From positions 1,156,501 through 1,220,500 of the forward strand of contig NZ_FMHZ01000002.1 of the NCBI RefSeq assembly GCF_900090315.1: a DNA stretch of 64,000 nt, read 5' to 3'. Shown piece after piece: positions 26,828 through 36,509 of the stretch. Every line of letters begins with the position of its first letter. Positions within the stretch are counted from its first letter, which is position 1. Position numbers and translations under genes: made by a program. The notes under the pieces were generated by a model that ran no database searches, was not told the DNA's origin, and saw only the letters and a program-made list of their open reading frames with translations. This DNA comes from Micromonospora citrea (GTDB lineage: Bacteria > Actinomycetota > Actinomycetes > Mycobacteriales > Micromonosporaceae).

Positions 26828-28018
26828 TCAGCGCCGCTTGCCGCCGCCCGGACGGTTGCCGCCGCCGCCGGCGGGGCGACCGCCCCGGGCACCGGTGGAC
26901 CGCTTCGCCGCCGGCCGCGCCCCCACCTTCGGCGCGGCGCCGGCCAGCGCCGCCGCCTCCGCGTCGACCGGCTCGTCCGCCGACTCCGCGGCCCGGGACT
27001 CGCCCTTCGGGGCGACCTCGCCGCGGGCGATGGCGCCCCGGCGGGCCAGCACCCGCTTGTTGTGCGCCTGGATCCGCGGTTCGTAGTTCTTCAGCAGCAC
27101 CAGCAGCGGCGTCGCCAGCAGGATGGAGGTCAGGAACGCCACCGCCATACCGACGAAGAGCACCAGGCCGAGGTCCTTCAGGGTGCCCGCGCCGAGCAGG
27201 CCGGCACCGATGAAGAGCAGACCACCCACCGGCAGCAGCGCCACCACCGAGGTGTTCAGCGACCGCATGAGGCTCTGGTTGATGGCCAGGTTGGCAGCCT
27301 CGCCGTACGTCTGGTTGTTGTTGGCGGTGATGCCGCGCGTGTTCTCCTGGACCTTGTCGAAGACCACCACCACGTCGTAGAGCGCGAAGCCCAGGATCGT
27401 GAGGAAGCCGATGACCGTCGACGGGGTGACCTCGAAGCCGACAAGCGAGTAGACGCCGGCGGTGAGGACCAGGTTCATGATCAGCGAGGAGACGGCGGCG
27501 ACGGCCATCCGCCACTCGAAGCGCAGGATCAGGTAGACCATCACCACCGCGATGAAGATGACCAGACCGAGCAGCGCGCGGGAGGTCACCTGGCTGCCCC
27601 ACGCCTCGCTGACCTGGTTGCCGCTGATCTGCTCCGCGCCGATGCCGAACTCGTCGGCCAGCTCGACCTTGACGGCGTTGGCCTGCTCGGCGCTCAGCTG
27701 CGTGGTGCGCACCTCGTAGAAGTCGCCGCCGGTGCCGCCGACCTTCTGCGTGGTGACCACCCTGGCGCCGTCGCCGGCCGCGCCGAGCGCCCCCTCGACC
27801 TTGTCCTCGGTCTGCTCCAGGGTGCCGACGCTGGCCGGGATCTGGAACGAGTTGCCGCCGGCGAACTCGATGCCGAGGTGGAACCCGCGCAGCCCGAAGC
27901 TCAGGAGCGCGAACAGGATCAGCGCGCCGGCGACGGCGAACCAGACCTTGCGCCGGCCGATGATGTCGAGGCCGGCCTCGCCCCGGTAGAGGCGGCTCGC
28001 GAGACCACTCTTGGCCAT
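26828..28018 (-). CDS. secF: Protein translocase subunit SecF
   Basis: Integral membrane partner of SecD that uses the proton gradient to help release exported proteins, 396 residues. Six helices flank one large outside domain; the first is WFAVAGALILFALLSFGL, and the conserved IEFAGGNSFQI and GFLTILGFALYDVVVVFDKVQEN segments are present. The C-terminal ~90 residues are a basic Ala/Gly/Arg/Lys-rich cytoplasmic tail (AAKRSTGARGGRPAGG), longer than in E. coli SecF. One base separates its ATG from the secD stop, so the two are co-translated. Confidence 0.96.
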   Translation of the reverse strand: MAKSGLASRLYRGEAGLDIIGRRKVWFAVAGALILFALLSFGLRGFHLGIEFAGGNSFQIPASVGTLEQTEDKVEGALGAAGDGARVVTTQKVGGTGGDFYEVRTTQLSAEQANAVKVELADEFGIGAEQISGNQVSEAWGSQVTSRALLGLVIFIAVVMVYLILRFEWRMAVAAVSSLIMNLVLTAGVYSLVGFEVTPSTVIGFLTILGFALYDVVVVFDKVQENTRGITANNNQTYGEAANLAINQSLMRSLNTSVVALLPVGGLLFIGAGLLGAGTLKDLGLVLFVGMAVAFLTSILLATPLLVLLKNYEPRIQAHNKRVLARRGAIARGEVAPKGESRAAESADEPVDAEAAALAGAAPKVGARPAAKRSTGARGGRPAGGGGNRPGGGKRR

Positions 28019-28019
28019 C

Positions 28020-29939
28020 TCAGGCCTCCTTGACGCGCTGGTTGCGGGGCTTGGCCGGCTCGGCCGTCCGGGGCGGGAGCACCCGGCCGAGACCGCTGAC
28101 CCGCGGGGACAGGAACGCGGAGGTGCGGGCGAACATCGTCATGATCGGGTGCCGGAAGAGGAAGACCACGACCAGGTCCAGCACCGTGGCCAGGCCGAGG
28201 GCGAAGGCGAAGCCCTTCACCGCGCCGACCGAGACGACGTAGAGCACCACCGCCGACATCAGGGTGATGGCGTTGGCCGAGATGATCGTCCGACGGGCCC
28301 GGATCCAGGCGCGCGGCACCGCGCTGCGCGGGCTGCGCCCCTCCCGGATCTCGTCCTTGAGCCGCTCGAAGTAGATGACGAACGAGTCCGCCGCCACACC
28401 GAGCGAGACGATCATGCCGGCGATGCCGGCGAGGGTGAGGGTGAAGCCGATCTGCCGGCCGAGCACCACCAGCGCGCCGAAGACCAGCAGCGCCGACAGG
28501 ACCAGGCTCAGGAAGATCACCGAGCCGAGCAGCCGGTAGTAGAAGAACGAGTAGATGATGACCAGCGCCATGCCGATGCCCGCCGCGAGCAGACCGGCCC
28601 GCAGGTGGCTGGCGCCCAGGGTGGCGGTGACGTTCTGCTGCTCCTGCGCCTCGAAGGTCACCGGCAGCGCGCCGTAGCGCAGGTTGCCGGCCAGCTCGCT
28701 GGCGTCCTTCTGGGTGAAGCTGCCGGTGATCTGCGAGTTGCCGGTCAGCACGCCCTGGATCTCGGGCGAAGAGACGATCTCGTTGTCCAGCACGACGGCG
28801 ACGCGGCACTTGCCGTCCTGGCCCAGCGCGGTGGCGTCGCAGGCCTGGCCCTCGTTGGTGAACGCCTCGCGGGTCAGGTTGGTCCACTTGTCCTGACCGG
28901 AACCGGTGAAGTCGAGGCTGACCACCCAGGAGCTGGTCTGGTCGAGCACCGCGTCGGCGTCGTTCACGTCGGTGCCGAGCACCTTGGCCTTGTCGAGCAG
29001 GTATTTCGCGGCGCCGTCCTCGCAGGCCACCACCTGCTGCTCCGGGTCGGAGATCGACGCCGGCGGGCGCTGGTCGAGCTGGGCGCAGCTGATCTGCGGC
29101 ACGTTGAACTGCATCTGCGCCGGCAGCACCGCGACCTCGCGCGGGTCGAGGGTGGCGAACGGCTTGAGCTTCTCCGCCAGCGACGGGTCGGCGGCCAGGT
29201 CGGCCGGGGCCTGCAGGCCGCTCGCTGCGGCCCAGGCGGCGGCGCCGACCTTCTTCTCGACGGCCTTGCGCTGCTCCTCGACGCTCTGCGGCACCGGCTC
29301 GCCGCTGGCGCTCGGCGACGGCGCCGCGCCGCTCGGCGAGGCCGACGCGCTGGGCGAGGCCGACGCGCTCGGGGCCGGGGCCATGCCGCCCTGGCCGCCG
29401 CTCGGCGACGCGGTGGCCTTCGGGCCGGCGCTGCCCGACGGGGTGGCGCCGGCCGAGGGCTTCGCGCTGCCCGACGGGGCCGGGCTGGCGCTGCCGGACG
29501 GGGTCGCGGTGGGCGCCGGGGCGGCGGCCGCGCCGCTGCCGTCGGCGGCCTTGAGCACCTTGCGGAAGCGCAGCTCGGCCGCGCTGCCCACCTCGGTGAT
29601 GTCGCGGTTCTCGCCGGGCAGGGAGATCACGATGTTGCGGTTGCCCTCGGTGACCACCTCCGCCTCGGCGACGCCGAAGGCGTTGACCCGGCTCTCGATG
29701 ATCCGGCGGGCCTCTTCGAGGTTCTCCGCCGTCGGCGCCCGGCCGTCGACGGTGTTGGTCGCCTCCAGCGTCAGCCGCGTGCCACCGACGAGGTCCAGGC
29801 CGAGCTTGGGCTCCAGCCGGTCCTTCCAGCCGCCGCTGGCGCCGCCCGCGAAGAACACCAAAAGATAGAGGACGACGAAGATGAGCCCGAGCACGGCCAG
29901 TTGCCGTCCGGGGCGCATCTGTCCCTGAGGTGGTGCCAC
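28020..29939 (-). CDS. secD: Protein translocase subunit SecD
   Basis: Membrane subunit of the SecDF complex, 639 residues. The first helix (LAVLGLIFVVLYLLVFFAG) is followed by LGLDLVGGTRLTLEA and RIIESRVNAFGVAEAEVV, then the outer P1 domain, and five helices at the C-terminus with GIAGMIVSLGVAADSFVIYFERLKDE. A ~80-residue Ser/Pro/Ala/Gly linker (about 133-216) interrupts the outer domain, a low-complexity insertion absent from enteric SecD. GTG at 29939 was chosen since AGGA sits 5 nt upstream. It lies between yajC and secF. Confidence 0.95.
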   Translation of the reverse strand: MAPPQGQMRPGRQLAVLGLIFVVLYLLVFFAGGASGGWKDRLEPKLGLDLVGGTRLTLEATNTVDGRAPTAENLEEARRIIESRVNAFGVAEAEVVTEGNRNIVISLPGENRDITEVGSAAELRFRKVLKAADGSGAAAAPAPTATPSGSASPAPSGSAKPSAGATPSGSAGPKATASPSGGQGGMAPAPSASASPSASASPSGAAPSPSASGEPVPQSVEEQRKAVEKKVGAAAWAAASGLQAPADLAADPSLAEKLKPFATLDPREVAVLPAQMQFNVPQISCAQLDQRPPASISDPEQQVVACEDGAAKYLLDKAKVLGTDVNDADAVLDQTSSWVVSLDFTGSGQDKWTNLTREAFTNEGQACDATALGQDGKCRVAVVLDNEIVSSPEIQGVLTGNSQITGSFTQKDASELAGNLRYGALPVTFEAQEQQNVTATLGASHLRAGLLAAGIGMALVIIYSFFYYRLLGSVIFLSLVLSALLVFGALVVLGRQIGFTLTLAGIAGMIVSLGVAADSFVIYFERLKDEIREGRSPRSAVPRAWIRARRTIISANAITLMSAVVLYVVSVGAVKGFAFALGLATVLDLVVVFLFRHPIMTMFARTSAFLSPRVSGLGRVLPPRTAEPAKPRNQRVKEA

Positions 29940-30196
29940 GGCTGTCCTGTCTCCCTGTACGGTCGCGCCGCTGGTGCGGCGGGTGTCGGCCGGTGCGGCC
30001 GGCGGTTCTGACGGGCCGGCGTCGGAGGCCGGCGCGCGGGCTCCGACGTCGCGGCGCGGGGGCGCCGGAACGGAAGGCGCGGACGCGCCGATTCCGTCGG
30101 GCCCCACTATCCAGTTTTCACGTCCGCTCCGCTGCCCCGTGGGGCGCGGCGGTCACCGGGAGCCGGCGCCGCCGCGTACGGGGGCGGGGCGACGAC

Positions 30197-30556
30197 TCAC
30201 TCCTTGACGACGTCCGCGTCCTTGACGACGTCCGCGTCCTCGGCGGCCGGCTCCTCGGCGCGCTCGGCCTGGCTGACCACCCGGGCGATGGCCGGGCGGG
30301 CGTACCGGGTCTGCACGCCGGGCGCGACCTCGAGCAGGACGGTGTCGTCGTCGACGCCGGTGACCGTGCCGTAGAGCCCGCCGATGGTGACCACCTCGTC
30401 GCCGGGGGCGAGGGCGGACTGCATCGCCTCCGCCTCGCGGCGGCGCTTCTGCTGGGGGCGGATCATCATGAAGTACATGACGCCGAAGAGCAGAGCGATC
30501 ATGAGGATCGGCGTCAGGCTGCCGGCACCCCCGCCGCCCTCTGCTGCGTAAAGCAC
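30197..30556 (-). CDS. yajC: Preprotein translocase subunit YajC
   Basis: Small single-pass accessory protein of SecDF, 119 residues. The hydrophobic helix LTPILMIALLFGVMYFMMIRPQQKRRRE with its basic edge is the family signature, and LAPGDEVVTIGGLYGTV is the conserved cytoplasmic part. GTG at 30556 starts at LYAAEGGGG and has GGAAGG 9 nt upstream; an ATG 18 nt earlier is possible. The C-terminus ends in a duplicated DADVVK unit encoded by an 18-bp direct repeat. Confidence 0.92.
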   Translation of the reverse strand: MLYAAEGGGGAGSLTPILMIALLFGVMYFMMIRPQQKRRREAEAMQSALAPGDEVVTIGGLYGTVTGVDDDTVLLEVAPGVQTRYARPAIARVVSQAERAEEPAAEDADVVKDADVVKE

Positions 30557-30695
30557 GGTGAAAGACCTTCCCATTGGCCTCCGGGACCGGCACGTGCGTG
30601 CCGGAGCGGAGGCGGATTCTCACGTCCTGTACAGACCGGCGCGAGTCTAATCCCTGCACCTGGGAACGCCGAATGCGGCACAGATCACGTTCACA

Positions 30696-31766
30696 TCACG
30701 GCTGTTCGGCGTCCACGGAGAACAGATCGGGCGCGGGAGGGGCATCCACGCCAAATGTACCATTCGGGGGCGTACGCCCCAGGTGCCGCCAGGCGGCCTC
30801 GGTCGCGACCCGGCCGCGGGGCGTACGGGCCAGCAGGCCGGCCCGCACCAGGAACGGCTCGCACACCTCCTCGACCGTGTCCGGCTGCTCCCCCACCGCC
30901 ACGGCGAGGGTGGACAGGCCGACCGGCCCGCCCCGGAACGAGTCGACCAGCGCGGTCAGCACCGCCCGGTCGAGCCGGTCGAGGCCGAGCGCGTCGACGT
31001 CGTACACCTTCAGGGCCGCCCGGGCCGTCTCCAGGGTGACCACGCCGTCGGCGCGGACCTCGGCGAAGTCGCGGACCCGCCGCAGCAGGCGGTTGGCGAT
31101 CCGGGGGGTGCCCCGGGAGCGACCGGCGACCTCCGCGGCGCCCTCGTCGGTGATCGGCACGCCGAGGATCCGGGCCGACCGCCGCAGCAGCACCTCCAGG
31201 TCGGCCGGGGAGTAGAAGTCGAGGTGCGCGACGAAGCCGAACCGGTCCCGCATCGGCCCGGTGAGCAGGCCCGAGCGGGTGGTCGCGCCGACCAGGGTGA
31301 ACGGCTCCACGTCCAGCGGGATGGCGGTCGCGCCCGGCCCCTTGCCGACCACCACGTCGACCCGGAAGTCCTCCATCGCGCTGTAGAGCAACTCCTCGGC
31401 CGGCTTGGCGATCCGGTGGATCTCGTCGATGAAGAGCACGTCGCCCTCGGCGAGACTGGTCAGGATCGCCGCCAGGTCGCCCGAGCGCTCGATCGCCGGG
31501 CCGCTGGTCACCCGGATGCCCGAGCCCAGCTCGGCGGCGACGATGTTGGCCAGGGTGGTCTTACCCAGGCCAGGCGGCCCCGAGAGGAGGATGTGGTCGG
31601 GCGGGGAGCCGCGCCGCATCGCGCCCTGGAGCAGCAGGTCCAGCTGGTCGCGGACCCGGTGCTGGGCGATGAACTCCTCCAGCCGCTTCGGCCGGACGCT
31701 GGCCTCCGCGTCCAGTTCCGCGTCGTTGACGTACGCGGAGACCAGGTTGCCGTCGGGACCGGTCAC
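30696..31766 (-). CDS. ruvB: Holliday junction branch-migration ATPase RuvB
   Basis: Hexameric AAA+ motor that drives branch migration, 356 residues. [18 protein letters not shown] opens the AAA core; Walker A is GPPGLGKTT, Walker [10 protein letters not shown], sensor 1 GATTRSGLL and the arginine-finger region follows. The C-terminal winged helix is [22 protein letters not shown] with [18 protein letters not shown] ~25-residue Pro-rich tail is extra. Its GTG overlaps the ruvA stop (GTGA). Confidence 0.97.
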   Translation of the reverse strand: MTGPDGNLVSAYVNDAELDAEASVRPKRLEEFIAQHRVRDQLDLLLQGAMRRGSPPDHILLSGPPGLGKTTLANIVAAELGSGIRVTSGPAIERSGDLAAILTSLAEGDVLFIDEIHRIAKPAEELLYSAMEDFRVDVVVGKGPGATAIPLDVEPFTLVGATTRSGLLTGPMRDRFGFVAHLDFYSPADLEVLLRRSARILGVPITDEGAAEVAGRSRGTPRIANRLLRRVRDFAEVRADGVVTLETARAALKVYDVDALGLDRLDRAVLTALVDSFRGGPVGLSTLAVAVGEQPDTVEEVCEPFLVRAGLLARTPRGRVATEAAWRHLGRTPPNGTFGVDAPPAPDLFSVDAEQP

Positions 31767-32365
31767 CGGGTGCGTCCCAGCAGTCGGATGGCCTGCTTGA
31801 GCAGCACCGGCACCGGCGGCACGTCACCGTCGACGGTCTCCGCCACCGCGGCCACCGCCTGGTCGGCCTGCCCCGCCGTCCAGCCGAGCCCGACCAGCGC
31901 CTGCCGGACCTGCTCCGGCCACGCCCCGCCGGTCACCCCGGCCGCCCCGTCGGCGCCGACCGGCACCGGGCCGACGCGGTCGCGCAGTTCCAGGACCAGG
32001 CGCTCGGCGCCCTTCTTGCCGATGCCGGGCACCCGGGTCAGGGCGGCCGTGTCGGCGTTGGCGATCGCCTTGCGCACCGCGTCGGGGGTGTGCACGGCGA
32101 GCACCGCCTGGGCCAGCCGGGGGCCGACGCCGCTGGCGGTCTGGAGCAGCTCGAACAGCTGTTTGGCGTCGTCGTCGGCGAAGCCGTAGAGGGTGAGCGA
32201 ATCCTCCCGGACGACCAGGCTGGTGGCCAGCCGGGCGGGCTGGCCGATCCGCAGGTCGGCGAGGGTGCCGGGCGCGCACTGCACCGCGAGGCCCACCCCG
32301 CCGACCTCCACCACCGCGTGGTCCGGACCGGTCGCGGTCACCACCCCGCGCACGCTGGCGATCAT
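31763..32365 (-). CDS. ruvA: Holliday junction-binding protein RuvA
   Basis: Tetrameric junction-binding partner of RuvB, 200 residues. The N-terminal OB-fold starts [25 protein letters not shown]; the helix-hairpin-helix pair appears as [17 protein letters not shown] and [19 protein letters not shown]; and the C-terminal RuvB-contacting domain is [12 protein letters not shown]...[18 protein letters not shown] precedes the ATG, which overlaps the ruvC stop (ATGA). The ruvCAB order is the usual actinobacterial operon. Confidence 0.97.
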   Translation of the reverse strand: MIASVRGVVTATGPDHAVVEVGGVGLAVQCAPGTLADLRIGQPARLATSLVVREDSLTLYGFADDDAKQLFELLQTASGVGPRLAQAVLAVHTPDAVRKAIANADTAALTRVPGIGKKGAERLVLELRDRVGPVPVGADGAAGVTGGAWPEQVRQALVGLGWTAGQADQAVAAVAETVDGDVPPVPVLLKQAIRLLGRTR

Positions 32366-32889
32366 CTGGCTCCTCCTCGTCGTACCCGGTCGGCCGCGGC
32401 GGCCAGCTTGGAGCGCGTCCCGCCGCGCCACACGTGACAGATGGCCAGGGCGAGGGCGTCGGCGGCGTCGGCCGGCTTCGGCGGCTCGGCCAGCCGCAGC
32501 AGCCGGGTGACCATGGCGGTCATCTGCGCCTTGTCGGCCTGGCCGGAACCGGTCACGGCGGCCTTCACCTCGCTGGGCGTGTAGGTCTGCACGGGCAGCC
32601 CGGCGCGGGCGCCGGCGAGCACGGCGATCCCGCTGGCCTGGGCGGTGCCCATCACCGTGCGGACGTTGTGCTGGCTGAAGACCCGCTCGACGGCGACGCT
32701 GTCCGGCCGGTGCTCGGCCACCAGGTCGGTGAGCGAGCGGTCGAGGTGCAGCAGGCGCAGCGGCAGCTCGTCGGCCGGGTCGGTGTAGACGACGTAGTAG
32801 GCGACCAGCGTGCAGGGCCGCCCCGGCACGCCCTCGACCACGCCGACCCCGCACCGGGTCAGCCCCGGGTCGACGCCGAGCACGCGCAC
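32362..32889 (-). CDS. ruvC: Holliday junction resolvase RuvC
   Basis: RNase H-fold endonuclease that cuts Holliday junctions, 175 residues. The acidic residues are found in [14 protein letters not shown] (first Asp), [11 protein letters not shown] (Glu) and [14 protein letters not shown] (two Asp). The GTG start with GGAGGAGG just upstream places the first catalytic Asp at residue 7, as in the family; longer upstream reading has no homologous look. It heads the ruvCAB operon and is divergent from the 3-hydroxybutyrate dehydrogenase gene. Confidence 0.96.
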   Translation of the reverse strand: MRVLGVDPGLTRCGVGVVEGVPGRPCTLVAYYVVYTDPADELPLRLLHLDRSLTDLVAEHRPDSVAVERVFSQHNVRTVMGTAQASGIAVLAGARAGLPVQTYTPSEVKAAVTGSGQADKAQMTAMVTRLLRLAEPPKPADAADALALAICHVWRGGTRSKLAAAADRVRRGGAR

Positions 32890-33029
32890 GCCGCCTCCTC
32901 CCCCAGCCGTCAGCAGTACGTGTGTTCGACACCCTACCGATCCGGGTGACGCCCCGCCGCCGGGGACACGCCGGGCGCGCCGACACGCCGCCCGGGAGCG
33001 CGGTGGCCACACACTCCGACCGTCGAGTA

Positions 33030-33073
33030 TGTGTCGCCGCCCCATGTGCGCCCGGACACACAGCTCGTAACTT
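33030..33073 (+). promoter_or_regulatory. Promoter region of the 3-hydroxybutyrate dehydrogenase gene
   Basis: TGTGTC (33030-33035) and GACACA (33055-33060) form a spaced inverted repeat; TAACTT at 33068-33073 is 8 nt before the ATG and may be the -10 of a leaderless mRNA. The downstream PucR-type regulator is the obvious candidate to bind here. Confidence 0.4.
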
Positions 33074-33081
33074 CATGCGCC

Positions 33082-33864
33082 ATGACGGCAGAACCCGTGG
33101 CGGTCCCCCACGTCGTACACGTCGACCTCGCCGGTCGTACCGCCCTGGTCACCGGGGGCGGCAGCGGCATCGGCCGGGCCTGCGCCCTGCGGCTCGGCGC
33201 CGCCGGGGCGAAGGTCCTGGTGGTGGACCGCAACATCGAGGCGGCCAAGGCGGTGGCGGCGCAGGCCGGCGGCCGGGCCGAGGGCGTGGACCTGGCCGAC
33301 GCCGACGCGGTCGACCGGCTCGACGCCGACGTGGACATCGTGGTGAACAACGCGGGCCTGCAGCACGTGGCGCCGGTCCAGGAGTTCACCGCCGAGCGCT
33401 TCGCCCACCTGCACCGGGTGATGGTGGAGGCGCCGTTTCTGATCATCCGGCGGGCGCTGCCGCACATGTACGCCAGGGGTTGGGGGCGGATCGTCAACAT
33501 CTCCTCGGTGCACGGGCTGCGCGCCTCGCCGTACAAGTCGGCGTACGTCTCCGCCAAGCACGCCCTGGAGGGGCTGTCGAAGGTGGTGGCGCTGGAGGGC
33601 GCGCCGCACGGCGTCACCGCCAACTGCGTCAATCCCGCGTACGTGCGCACCCCGCTGGTGGAGAGCCAGATCGCCGACCAGGCGGCCAGCCACGGCATCC
33701 CCGAGGCCGAGGTGGTCGAGAAGATCATGCTGGCGCGGGCGGCCATCAAGCGCCTGATCGAGCCGGAGGAGGTGTCCGAGTTGGTGGCGTACCTCTGCTC
33801 CCCGCCGGCGGCGTTCATCACGGGCGCGTCCATCGCGCTCGACGGGGGCTGGACGGCGAACTAG
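33082..33864 (+). CDS. 3-Hydroxybutyrate dehydrogenase (SDR)
   Basis: Classical short-chain dehydrogenase of 260 residues that interconverts 3-hydroxybutyrate and acetoacetate with NAD. TGGGSGIGRA is the cofactor loop, NNAG follows, and the catalytic Ser-Tyr-Lys appear in NISSVHG and SAYVSAKHALEGL. LQHVAPVQEF and VNPAYVRTPLVESQI are features of bacterial BDH enzymes involved in PHB/ketone-body turnover. The ATG at 33082 starts MTAEPVAVPHV; an upstream in-frame start lacks support. A regulator gene follows immediately. Confidence 0.9.
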   Translation: MTAEPVAVPHVVHVDLAGRTALVTGGGSGIGRACALRLGAAGAKVLVVDRNIEAAKAVAAQAGGRAEGVDLADADAVDRLDADVDIVVNNAGLQHVAPVQEFTAERFAHLHRVMVEAPFLIIRRALPHMYARGWGRIVNISSVHGLRASPYKSAYVSAKHALEGLSKVVALEGAPHGVTANCVNPAYVRTPLVESQIADQAASHGIPEAEVVEKIMLARAAIKRLIEPEEVSELVAYLCSPPAAFITGASIALDGGWTAN

Positions 33865-33878
33865 TGGCGAGCCGCACA

Positions 33879-35798
33879 ATGTCGGTCATGTCGTCACCGG
33901 TGGAGTTCCTGGAGCTGCTCGCCCGCGAGGCCGCCGCGGTGGAGTTCGAGGGGCCGCTCGTCGCCGCGCGCGCCGCCGGGCTGCCGCCCGAGCGGCTCGC
34001 CGAGCTGGAGCAGGCCAAGACGGTGGCGCTGCGGGTCCGCGCGTTGCTGGAGCGCCGTCGCCGCCGGGAGGTCGAGCTCTCCGGGCTGTACGACACGGTC
34101 AGCGACCTGGCCGGGCTGCGCGACCTCGACGACGTGCTGCGCGCGATCGTGCACCGGGCCCGCAACCTGCTCGGCGCGGACGTCGCCTACATGACCCTCG
34201 ACGACGACGAGCGCGGCGACACCTACATGCGGGTCACCGACGGCTCGGTCTCGGCCCGCTTCCAGCGGCTGCGGCTGCCGATGGGCGCGGGCCTCGGCGG
34301 CCTGGTGGCCCAGTCCGGTGCCCCGTACGTCACCGCGAACTATCCGGAGGACGACCGCTTCCACCACACCGGCGAGATCGACGCCGGGGTGGGCGAGGAG
34401 GGGCTGGTGGCCATCCTCGGGGTGCCGCTGCGGCTGGGCTCGACCTCGATCGGCGTGCTCTACGCGGCCAACCGCTCGGCCCGACCGTTCGCCCGGGAGG
34501 AGGTGGCGCTGCTGGTGTCCCTCGCGGCGCACGCGGCGGTGGCGATCGACACCGCGCGCCTGCTCGCGGAGACCCGGGCGGCGCTGGAGGAGCTGTCGGC
34601 GGCGAACACCACCATCCGGGCGCACAGCAGCTCGGTGGAGCGGGCCGCCGCGGCGCACGACCGGATGACCGCGCTGGTGCTGCGCGGCGGCGGCGTGGAG
34701 GACGTCGCCTCGGCGGTCACCGACGTGCTCGGCGGGGCGCTGTTGGCGCTGGACGCGGAGGGCCGGCTGCTGGCCCGGGTCGGCGAGATCGAGGAGCCGG
34801 ACCGGGCGGACATGGTGGAGGCGGTGGCCGCGTCGCGTACGGAGGGCCGCAGCGTGCGCCGGGGGCCGCTCTGGTACGCCGCGGTGGTGGCCGGCGCGGA
34901 GAACCTGGGCGCGCTGGTGCTGCGCCCCGACGACGAGCTGGTCGACGCCGACCAGCGCATCCTGGAGCGGGCGTCGCTGGTGACGGCGCTGCTGCTGCTG
35001 TTCCGGCGTACCGTCGCCGAGGCGGAGGGGCGGGTCCGGGGCGAGCTGCTCGACGACCTGATCGCCCGGCCGCTGCGGGACACCGACGCGCTGCGCAGCC
35101 GGGCGCGCCGCCTCGGGGTGGACCTGGACGCCCCGCACGTGCTGGTGGCGGTCGGCGACGACGCGATCGCCGCGACGGGCTCGGCCCGGCAGCGGGTGCT
35201 CTCCTGGGCCACCACGTACGCCTCGACCCGGGGCGGACTGGCGGCGGCCCGCGACGGGCGGGTGGTGCTGATGCTGCCCGGACAGGACGCGGGCGGCAGC
35301 GCGCGGGCGGTGGCCCGGGACCTGTCGCGGGTGACCGGCCGGCCGGTGACCGCCGGGGCGAGCGGCCCGTCGACGGGCCCGGCGTCGCTGGCCGCCACGT
35401 TCGCCGAGGCGGAGCGCTGCCTGACCGCCCTCGGTGCGCTGGGCCGCTCGGGGCAGGGGGCGAGCACCGCCGAGCTGGGCTTCGTCGGGCTGCTGCTGGG
35501 CGCGGTCGGCGACGGCGGCGACAAGGACGTGGACCGGTTCCTGACCGCCACCGTCGGGCCCGTGGTCGACTACGACGCCCGGCGGGGCACCGCGCTGGTG
35601 AAGACGCTGGAGGCGTACTTCGGGGTGGGCGGCAGCCTGGCCCGGGCCGCCGAGCTGCTGCACGTGCACGTCAACACGGTGACCCAGCGGCTGGAGCGGG
35701 TCGGGCAGCTGCTCGGCGCGGACTGGCAGAAGCCGGAGCGGGCGCTGGAGGTCCAGCTCGCGCTGCGCCTGCACCGCCTGCGTACGCCCGCCGCCTGA
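33879..35798 (+). CDS. PucR-family regulator with GAF sensor domain
   Basis: A ~639-residue regulator. A helical N-terminus precedes a GAF domain (about 80-225: DLDDVLRAIVHRARNLLGADVAYMTLDDD ... LGVPLRLGSTSIGVLYAANR), then a central GGDEF-like CdaR segment (LDDLIARPLRDTDALRSRARRLGVDLDAPHVLVAVG), and a C-terminal PucR HTH_30 (ARAAELLHVHVNTVTQRLERVGQLLG). It overlaps or nearly abuts the dehydrogenase stop, so the two form an operon and the protein likely activates 3-hydroxybutyrate use. Start is uncertain: GTG at 33864, ATG at 33879 or ATG at 33888. Confidence 0.88.
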   Translation: MSVMSSPVEFLELLAREAAAVEFEGPLVAARAAGLPPERLAELEQAKTVALRVRALLERRRRREVELSGLYDTVSDLAGLRDLDDVLRAIVHRARNLLGADVAYMTLDDDERGDTYMRVTDGSVSARFQRLRLPMGAGLGGLVAQSGAPYVTANYPEDDRFHHTGEIDAGVGEEGLVAILGVPLRLGSTSIGVLYAANRSARPFAREEVALLVSLAAHAAVAIDTARLLAETRAALEELSAANTTIRAHSSSVERAAAAHDRMTALVLRGGGVEDVASAVTDVLGGALLALDAEGRLLARVGEIEEPDRADMVEAVAASRTEGRSVRRGPLWYAAVVAGAENLGALVLRPDDELVDADQRILERASLVTALLLLFRRTVAEAEGRVRGELLDDLIARPLRDTDALRSRARRLGVDLDAPHVLVAVGDDAIAATGSARQRVLSWATTYASTRGGLAAARDGRVVLMLPGQDAGGSARAVARDLSRVTGRPVTAGASGPSTGPASLAATFAEAERCLTALGALGRSGQGASTAELGFVGLLLGAVGDGGDKDVDRFLTATVGPVVDYDARRGTALVKTLEAYFGVGGSLARAAELLHVHVNTVTQRLERVGQLLGADWQKPERALEVQLALRLHRLRTPAA

Positions 35799-35810
35799 CG
35801 GGCCGACGGC

Positions 35811-35833
35811 GGTCGGGCACGCGCCGCCCGACC
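35811..35833. terminator. Hairpin after the PucR-family gene
   Basis: GGTCGGGC and GCCCGACC pair around ACGCGCC, 13 nt past the stop and before the convergent TetR gene. Short direct repeats of GGCCGACGGCGGTCGG surround it. Confidence 0.5.
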
Positions 35834-35889
35834 CGGCCGACGGCGGTCGGCACGCGCCCGTCGGGCGCTGGTCCCCCGTCGGGCGCGGG

Positions 35890-36498
35890 TCAGCGGGCGC
35901 GGATGCCGTCCAGGAGGCCGTCGACGATCTGCTCGGCCAGCGTCGCCTCGTCGAGGTGGGGGTGCCAGCGCATCACCCGCTGCACCAGCATCGGGCCGGT
36001 CAGCATCGCCATGGTCACCTCGACGTCGAGGTCGGCGCGGAGCTCGCCGGTGCGCACCCCCCGTCGCAGCACCTCACGCATCAGCGTCCGCCGGGGCTCG
36101 ATGATGTTCTGGTAGAGCTGGTACTGCTCGGGGCTGCGGTTCACCTCGGGCACCAGGCAGGGCATGATCCGCTCCGCCCGCGGGTCGATGTGGTGCCCGA
36201 CGGCACCCACCAGCAGGATCAGGTCGTCGCGGACGGAGCGGCCGGCGGGCTCCGGCGGGTTGCCCTTGAGCGTGCGCAGGGCGTCGCGCAGCAGCGCGTC
36301 CTTGCCCGGCCAGCGGCGGTAGATGGTGGCCTTGCCGACCCCCGCCCGGGCGGCGATCGCCTCGATCGAGATCGACTCGATGGTGTTGCCCTGGGCGAGC
36401 AGGTCGAGGGTTGCCTCGATGATCGCCTCGTCCGCGCGGACGCTCCGCGGCCGGCCGGGCGACCGCGGAGCGTCGGCGGTGGAAGTCATGTCGGACAT
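35890..36498 (-). CDS. TetR-family repressor
   Basis: A 202-residue TetR regulator. The N-terminal HTH is EAIIEATLDLLAQGNTIESISIEAIAARAGVGKATIYRRWPGKDALL, ideal for the family; the C-terminal ligand domain (DDLILLVGAVGHHIDPRAERIMPCLVPEVNRSPEQYQ) resembles TetR_C_16-type proteins. It begins 12 nt after the stop of the DHA2 exporter gene, so both belong to one operon, and two GATACGG inverted repeats lie in the promoter of that operon. Autorepression relieved by a drug substrate is the expected mode (inference). ATG at 36498 follows GGGAAC. Confidence 0.92.
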   Translation of the reverse strand: MSDMTSTADAPRSPGRPRSVRADEAIIEATLDLLAQGNTIESISIEAIAARAGVGKATIYRRWPGKDALLRDALRTLKGNPPEPAGRSVRDDLILLVGAVGHHIDPRAERIMPCLVPEVNRSPEQYQLYQNIIEPRRTLMREVLRRGVRTGELRADLDVEVTMAMLTGPMLVQRVMRWHPHLDEATLAEQIVDGLLDGIRAR

Positions 36499-36509
36499 TG
36501 TTCCCGAAC

